Assembly (NCBI GenBank): GCA_018873225.1
Contig: JAEILZ010000006.1
Span: forward strand, 1,116,001 to 1,180,000
Direction: 5' to 3'
DNA from: [Phialemoniopsis] sp. UDSM-2020
Taxonomy: Eukaryota > Ascomycota > Sordariomycetes > Thyridiales > Thyridiaceae
Length of the DNA: 64,000 nucleotides
Shown: one piece after another, positions 57,537 through 64,000 of the stretch
Layout: each line of letters begins with the position of its first letter
Position numbering within the stretch: the first letter of the stretch is position 1
The notes under the pieces: model-generated
What the model was told of the DNA's origin: nothing
The model's input: the letters and a program-made list of their open reading frames with translations, nothing else
Database searches by the model: none
Made by a program: the position numbers and the translations under genes

Positions 57537-60500
57537 ATAAAGTAGGGAAAGATCGATCCAAAACCGTCAACTTTTCTGACACCCACTTACCACCATCTTT
57601 CAGGGATAGCAGCACATGTTAGGTGGCTAGCAATTGCCTTCCACATTGTAACTAACTTACTGGACGAACCACTTAGGATTCGAGGCATAGCGAGGCTGCC
57701 TGCTGGTCATTGCGATGATCTGGCTGTCTTTCTTTCCTGCCATTCCTTTGACTTGGGACACAATTGCACCTTGGTGTACGAGCCGACGTCCTTCGCAAGC
57801 CATGATGAGATGTCGAATGGAACAGACACCGGCATCTCTCACGTTCCAGACCACTTGAATCAACCCGACAGTGGCAAATGGTCGAGAAAAGGGGCGATAT
57901 CATGATATTCTCGTCAGGGGGTCTCAAAAGCACACCACATTTGCCTCTCGGGCCAGCACGGCTCACGATGCCGAAGTGGCCCATCGGCGGGTGTCCAAGC
58001 GTTCGGCTACATCTCGACCGTTCCGCCTTTGCACAGACCCGTGCCGGGTAAGCAAAAACGGAGCCGGGTAACGACAGACACGGACGGTCGGATGGACGGA
58101 AGACGCAGGGGGGAGAGGAAAACGCAGGGAGACGCTTTCATCACGTGGAAAGGTCGGGTGAAGTCGGAGGACCGACTTGGACTGCCTGTTTCGTCGATGG
58201 CAGGGATTTCGGTCTCCGTCTCACGACCATCGTATCTCCAACGCAATCGAAATCGAGCCTTTCCCCACACCGGGGACCCGTAACGACCTCCCCCACCTCA
58301 GTTTTCGTCAGCGTTTGGGCTGGACGAAAAGGGAAAGTTGTTTGAAACGAAAGGATTAACACCGCTCGGATGCGATTGTCCGATACACGATGCTTTCTCG
58401 GGCGAATCAGTCTCTCGGGCAAAGTGACTTTGCACGTAGTCAGTTCTGTGTCTTCATTCACACCGAAGTATCGCCAAGTGTGCACTTGATCGCCATCATG
58501 CATAGGCACCTGTCTCTGGTCACCAAAATCATCACATGTTGCAGCACCGTGTTCCTGATGGCGAAAGTGACAAAAAAGATGCCCATGTTACGTAAAGGAC
58601 AGGAGGCTGTTTGGGCATCAGGCGTCGATTCACCCTTGGCAACCGATGGAAAAGGCGTTCCGGTACGTAAAGACGGTAAGGTTCTGGCGCCGAGTCGTCA
58701 GAAGTCAACACGCCTGCCCCAAGCCGCTAGCCTATCACGATCAGGACAATTCCTCCTCGGAAACTTTCGGAGCATGTCCTACTGAGTCGTGGGCGAGGTT
58801 CTGGACCGCCACGAGCAGCCCCGCCATGAATCAATGCCTGGTGTGGAGCCGGAACGGGGCTGATGATGGGTTTCGGCGGGGAATGGGCGTGCAGCCAAGG
58901 TGCCAGGCACGCCAGGGCATGCAACAGGTGCAGGATTTCCATCACACCTGCAGGAATGGCCGACGAAAATGGGTGCACACGGGGCGGGGGCTATCTCTGT
59001 TGATTGTTTTCCCCGATCTGCTCCTAACCTTTCCGACCGTATCGAGACTCGGGAAAACTCGCGACGACGCATGATGGCAAAGATAACGGTGCAGGAAGAA
59101 GCAGAAGATCAAAAGCCGAGATAGAAAAAAAGAAGCAGAGATAAAGAGCAATATCGAGAGACAGCCCGTCGTTGTATCGCGGTGCGGTGCGGTGCTGCGG
59201 GGTAGCGAGGCAGATCGAGGGTGTATCAATCTGAATGTGCAAATGTGCAGTTCCGCGGGACGGGATTTTGTGGTTTGTGACCAGAAAGAAAAAACACGGG
59301 GAACTCTTTTTTGGGCCAGCCCAGACCCGACAACCCAGTATGAGCGGGAATGCCAGGACGCTAGGGAGGTCAAGTGCCAGCCCGGGGAAGCCCCATCCCA
59401 GCAGCCCTGGAGCTCCAAGTGCGCTGTGGTAGGCCAGGACAGCGGCTACCTTGGGGGTGGCTTCGGGGGGTTAGGCTAGGAACCCCTCGGCTACAGCACT
59501 GTATCTGGTCTTGGCGTACCTTGTGACAGCATTCGATACCAGGTTTGCTCTTCCCCCTGCAGTTTCCGAGAGCCCCAGAATGAATCGAAGTATCAACCAA
59601 GATCGGCAGTATCCGTGTCGCCTCTACTTCGTATGCTCACATCTCGCTCGTGTTCTGGACACTTGAAAGATTGCTGTTGGTCATGAAGATTCATTTGCCG
59701 TCATCTGTAGAAACTTCCCGGTTTATTTTGCATGTGCCTGGGACAGCTATCAGCGAGATTGACCATGCCAGGTACCTTATCAGGCAGCTGTACTTTGTAA
59801 ATGAGGGGATCAGCACTGTAAGAGCATGCGGGAGGCAGCCCGAACCAAGTAGCATGACGCTGAGACAAGCCCTCAACCAGTACGAAGCCCACGCGGATCA
59901 ATGGCATGTTTCCCCAAAAGACGCGGCTGCAGGGTACATTGCAATTGGCAATGCAACCACACACACGACACCAGACACAAAACACGACAAGACGAAAAAA
60001 ATTGTGCAGTCTGCTCTCTCCTTGCTAACCCGACCGGGCCAAAGACCGACAAAACGTTCAAGCAAGCACGTCCAAACGTCACTCGGATGAAGCAACTGCA
60101 TTCTCGTAGCTCGTAAGGTCCAGCGTGTGCATCGCCATCGACCGTCCCGACCTTAGCAGGGGTCACTGGGAGGCGTGCTCCGGAAAGTATTCGTGACCCA
60201 GCACCCAATCATTGCCAGAGTCTTGCCTCGACCAGTGGTATGACGCCGCCAGTCCTCCGCGTCCCCACCCGGCTCTGCCTTTTATATCCTCGGCCTCGGG
60301 CACCACTAGGACGACCAAGAACTATCAGCGCTACCATCACCGCACCATCCACTACTCGCTCCGCAAAGTGGACCTCTTCGAAGCCAAAGCCGTCCCCATC
60401 CCTGCGACTCAAGACTAGCAGCCAGAACCTACCCGAGCATCCAGGAACTTTATTAACCATGAAGGACCCCGTTCAGCGAACCGCTTCCCCTTACACTGAT

Positions 60501-60697
60501 CCTTCCATCAAAGGTCCCAGTTCTCAGCTTCTCTCCTCCGGCGTTCAGAATCTTCGCAAAAGTTGGTCTTCCCCTCGGTTTCCCCTCTCTATCAGAGCTG
60601 TTTCCGGCTCGATATGTCGCCAGAACGGCGAGATACAGCTGCCCCTGCCCAATGAGACGGATTCGTGTTGCTGACTCGCTGTCCTCCTGCTCTACAG
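57537..60697 (+). other. 3.2-kb interval without recognisable genes
   Basis: Only short overlapping frames occur on both strands and none shows conserved motifs. The right end includes the promoter and 5' leader of the PEP carboxykinase gene, with pyrimidine-rich stretches near 60.2-60.6 kb. No tRNA or transposon terminus was seen beyond the motif at 57519. Confidence 0.5.
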
Positions 60698-63210
60698 TGA
60701 TTTCCAACACGGTTAACAAGACCAGCCTGCACCCTGGTGGTGTCCAGTAAGCAGCTTTCCCCTCGAGCTCTTGGTCGCGTGCCCTCCATACTGACCTCCC
60801 CTCCTCTTCATAGGCCTCACCGGGAACACACCGAGATTGGTACGGCGCAACTCGAGCTGAGCCGGCTTTAACCTGCTCGCCTTCAACCTCATTGATCTCT
60901 TTGACTGACAAGCTCCGCAGAGGAGGAACTGCACGAAAAGGCACACATCGACTACGACCGTGTCGCAATTGTAAGCTCATAGACTCTCCGCAGCACATCA
61001 TCCCTGGCGACACTAAAGCTAACTCGGCACTTAGATCCCGAACCCTTCCGTCGCCGCCTTGTACGAGGATGCGCTGGTCTACGAGCCCGGTTCGGGCATT
61101 TCATCTACCGGAGCTCTGACTGCCTACTCTGGCGCCAAGACTGGCCGTTCGCCGTCAGACAAGAGGATCGTCAAGGAGGAGGGCTCAGAAAACGAGATCT
61201 GGTTAGTTCTACGCTCGGCGGTCCAAGCAAGGCAGCTTCACGTGTAAAATCTAGGCGGCAGTAGTGCTAACATGATGCAGGTGGGGACCCGTCAACAAGC
61301 CCATGACCCCGGATGTAAGCAGCTCCTCGCAGATTCCTTTTTGTTTCACACATTCTCGTGGCTCGTCTTTCCCTATCATATCCACCCACAAGCACCAGCT
61401 CCTTCGCAGCTGAAGCTGTTCTGCCCCTGCACGACATGTCACAAGACCCCGCACCCAGACACGCCTCGTGCTCCAATTGCCCCTTGCAAAGCCATGCCCA
61501 TTTTCATGTGTGCGGCTGTGGCACGTCATGATTCGGCCCCAATTACATAACATTGACTGCTGCCTCGGGCAAACCCGTGAGCTCTGTCGTGTCGTGTGGG
61601 TATTGCTGGATTGCGCTTGTGTTGCAAAGCAAAAAAAAGCCGACGACGTTCTCCGACCCTGGTCGCTGTCGTCATTGGACCGCCCGCCCTGTGTCCCGGC
61701 ATATGCACCCCGCTTCCGACGCCAGCCGAAATTCCCCTACCGTTTTCCCCTGCAGCAGCGCAGTCACGTGCTCCTCCCCACCACAGTTTCCCCCCTCCGT
61801 TTCCACGACTCACAGCCACCGTATTGGAAATGCCAAGCACGAGACTAACACGTGAGAATCAAATAGGTCTGGAAGATCAACCGCGAGCGCGCTGTCGACT
61901 ACCTGAACACGAGGAGCCGTATCTACGTTATTGACGGATATGCCGGCTGGGATGAGCGCTACAGGATCCGCGTGCGCGTCGTCTGCGCCCGCGCCTACCA
62001 CGCCCTTTTCATGCGCAACATGTTGATCCGCCCCCCGCGTGAGGAGCTCGAGCACTTCTCGCCCGACTACACCATCTACAACGCCGGTACTTTCCCCGCC
62101 AACCGATACACCGAGGGCATGACCTCTGGCACCTCAGTATCCATCAACTTCGCCGAGAAGGAGATGGTCATCCTGGGTACCGAGTACGCCGGTGAGATGA
62201 AGAAGGGTGTCTTCACCGTCCTCTTCTACGAGATGCCCATCAAGCACAACGTCCTGACCCTGCACTCGTCCGCCAACGAGGGCAAGGACGGCGACGTCAC
62301 CGTCTTCTTCGGTCTGTCTGGTACCGGCAAGACCACCCTGTCTGCCGACCCCAACCGTGCCCTGATCGGTGACGACGAGCACTGCTGGAGCGACAAGGGT
62401 GTCTTTAACATTGAGGGTGGTTGCTACGCCAAGTGCGTCGGCCTGTCTGCTGAGAAGGAGCCCGATATCTTCAACGCCGTCAAGTTCGGCTCCGTCCTCG
62501 AGAACGTCGTCTTCGACCCCGAGACCCGTGTCGTCGACTACGACGACACCACCCTGACCGAGAACACTCGCTGCGCCTACCCCATCGAGTACATCTCCAA
62601 CGCCAAGATCCCCTGCAAGTCCGACAACCACCCCCGCAACATCATCCTCCTGACCTGCGACGCCCGCGGTGTCCTGCCCCCCATCTCCAAGCTGGACCGT
62701 GCCCAGACCATGTTCCACTTCATCTCGGGTTACACCTCCAAGATGGCCGGTACCGAGGACGGCGTCACCGAGCCCCAGGCCACCTTCTCCTCGTGCTTCG
62801 CCCAGCCCTTCCTGGCCCTGCACCCCATGCGCTACGCCAAGATGCTGGCGGACAAGATCGACCAGCACAAGGCCAACGCCTGGCTGCTCAACACTGGCTG
62901 GGTCGGTGCCGGCCACGCCCAGGGCGGCAAGCGCTGCCCCCTCAAGTACACGCGCGCCATCCTCGACGCCATCCACTCGGGCGAGCTCGCCGGCGTCGAG
63001 TACGAGAACTACGAGGTCTTCAACCTCCAGGTGCCCAAGACCTGCCCCGGCGTCCCCGCCGAGCTGCTCAACCCCAAGGCCGCCTGGACCGCCGGCGACG
63101 ACAGCTTCACCAACGAGGTCACCAAGCTCGGCAAGCTCTTCATCGAGAACTTCCAGAAGTACGCCGACGAGGCCACCAAGGACGTTGTCGAGGCCGGCCC
63201 CGTCGTCTAA
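60698..63210 (+). CDS. acuF: ATP-dependent phosphoenolpyruvate carboxykinase
   Basis: Coding exons at 60698-60746, 60814-60839, 60921-60970, 61035-61201, 61281-61314 and 61867-63210 join in frame to about 556 aa, the usual size. They read [49 protein letters not shown], then the nucleotide loop [14 protein letters not shown] and [14 protein letters not shown]. Exon 60698 begins TG after an AG acceptor, so the start codon may be split (A in an untracked upstream exon, TG here); the first exon is not resolved. The enzyme converts oxaloacetate to PEP in the cytosol for gluconeogenesis on acetate or lipids. The last intron (61315-61866) is 552 nt, about ten times the local norm. The gene is called acuF in Aspergillus and acu-6 in Neurospora. 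Confidence 0.95.
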
Positions 63211-63742
63211 GCTTGTTGTTGGCAAGAAGACTAATCGAGAAGGTTTACATTTTGAGCTTCACAGCAGCGATGTTCTCTATGTTTTCTTATCAACATTTTC
63301 TTTCCTTTGTTCTTTTTTGTCAGTGTGGTCTCCATACCATACTGACTCATAATGGCATTGTGGTTTGACCCCGGTTTTTGGGTCAACAAATTGGTTTCAG
63401 CACGCGCGGCATGCACGGTAAAATGGTCCTGGCAGCTCCTCTTGGATGAGAGAGAGACTGTACCAAAGAGAAAAAGACAGGACATACGCTCTGCGCGATA
63501 TAGCATCGAAGGATAAAACGGAATGCCGATGACTATCTGGTCCCGAGGACACATGTGTGGCAGTAGTGGGAGGAGGGAATGATCGAGAAGAGGGGTGGGT
63601 GGGTGTGCGTTTGGAAGTTCTTAGTATATCATGATAGGCACGAAATCAGAGATAAGAATGTGAACCTTTCAAAAAACTTGCTTGACTGTTTTAATGATGT
63701 GTCTTCATACATGCTTGTCAGGTATCGATTTTAGATGGTGGC

Positions 63743-64000
63743 TTATCCCACTACCTGAACTCGGTCAATGGGATCCCCGACTATGAGTGCCATGTTTAAC
63801 ATCACAGCCTTCTGCTTCCGTGTCGAGGCAGCCTTCTCTTCAACATGACAAAAGGCCCTCACTACTTTCTCGCAAGCAGTGATTGTTAGTCTGGGATATG
63901 CAGAGTTCCGAAGTTCTTTCGCAGACATGGATTTGGGTTCCTGGTGTTTTAGAAGAAAATGGATCCGCATGTCGACCGACTTCCTAATACGGTCAGACAT
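63743..64000 (-). CDS. Edge of an unrecognised gene (3' part)
   Basis: The minus-strand frame enters from the window edge with an ATG at exactly 64000 (possibly internal) and ends at TAA 63743-63745, giving 85 aa. It is basic and helical (RKSVDMRIHFLLKHQEPKSM, then CEKVVRAFCHVEEKAASTRK). The last codons, GTAGTGGGATAA, coincide with the dispersed motif seen at 39.2, 47.9, 55.7 and 57.5 kb, so the annotated end may be an element boundary or a GT splice donor. No family recognised. Confidence 0.4.
   Translation of the reverse strand: MSDRIRKSVDMRIHFLLKHQEPKSMSAKELRNSAYPRLTITACEKVVRAFCHVEEKAASTRKQKAVMLNMALIVGDPIDRVQVVG

Noticed and set aside
62134..63225. 363-codon frame antisense to PEP carboxykinase
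   Set aside because: Codon-bias artefact opposite a highly conserved gene; no domain resemblance.
1..64000. CRISPR arrays, Shine-Dalgarno sites and bacterial operons
   Set aside because: The sequence is eukaryotic with spliceosomal introns. No regularly spaced repeats were seen.

Overview
The window is nuclear DNA of a filamentous ascomycete (Pezizomycotina, probably Sordariomycetes; this is inference). Genes are split by short GT-AG introns of about 46-85 nt with CTAAY/CTRAC-like branch points, and several families are typically fungal: a PDR-type ABC pump, a HET-domain protein, Zn(II)2Cys6 and fungal_trans regulators, P450, GH28, Cdc31, Vip1 and a BUD22-like protein. I assigned exon boundaries by reading frame, splice consensus and family alignment from memory. 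None has been tested against transcripts.

Region 1 (0.5-18 kb) looks like one metabolic locus. In order it holds a VOC/extradiol-dioxygenase-like protein, a flavin-monooxygenase-like/acetoacetate-decarboxylase-like fusion that looks damaged, an aldehyde dehydrogenase, a divergent pair of regulators (one with only the regulatory domain, one with two C2H2 fingers plus a Zn2Cys6 cluster), a CocE/NonD hydrolase, a small cupin, a cytochrome P450 and a zinc alcohol dehydrogenase. Together they suggest stepwise oxidation, hydroxylation and ring opening of an aromatic substrate. A secreted GH28 pectinase (18.2-19.8 kb) follows.

Region 2 (20.8-38.8 kb) is mostly housekeeping: a zinc-knuckle-like gene with an in-frame TAG, a full-size PDR ABC transporter, a 4.4-kb stretch without recognisable genes, CK2 regulatory subunit, a JmjC/cupin-8 protein, Vip1 RRM protein, a small conserved protein and a coiled-coil protein.

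Region 3 (39-50.3 kb) is accessory in character: HET protein, PAF-acetylhydrolase-like lipase, aldo-keto reductase, a polypurine tract, an AT-hook gene, decayed reading frames and an AT-rich stretch with a gene-tail relic.

Region 4 (50.3-55.3 kb) returns to intact genes: a multi-pass membrane protein, a BUD22-like protein and centrin.

Region 5 (55.5-57.5 kb) is a unit bounded by inverted copies of an 18-bp motif. It carries a Cys-rich, tandem-repeat gene that matches no transposase I know. Related motif copies lie at 39.2, 47.9 and 63.7 kb. Region 6 (57.5-64 kb) is a long gene-free stretch, the gluconeogenic PEP carboxykinase gene and the edge of another unknown gene.
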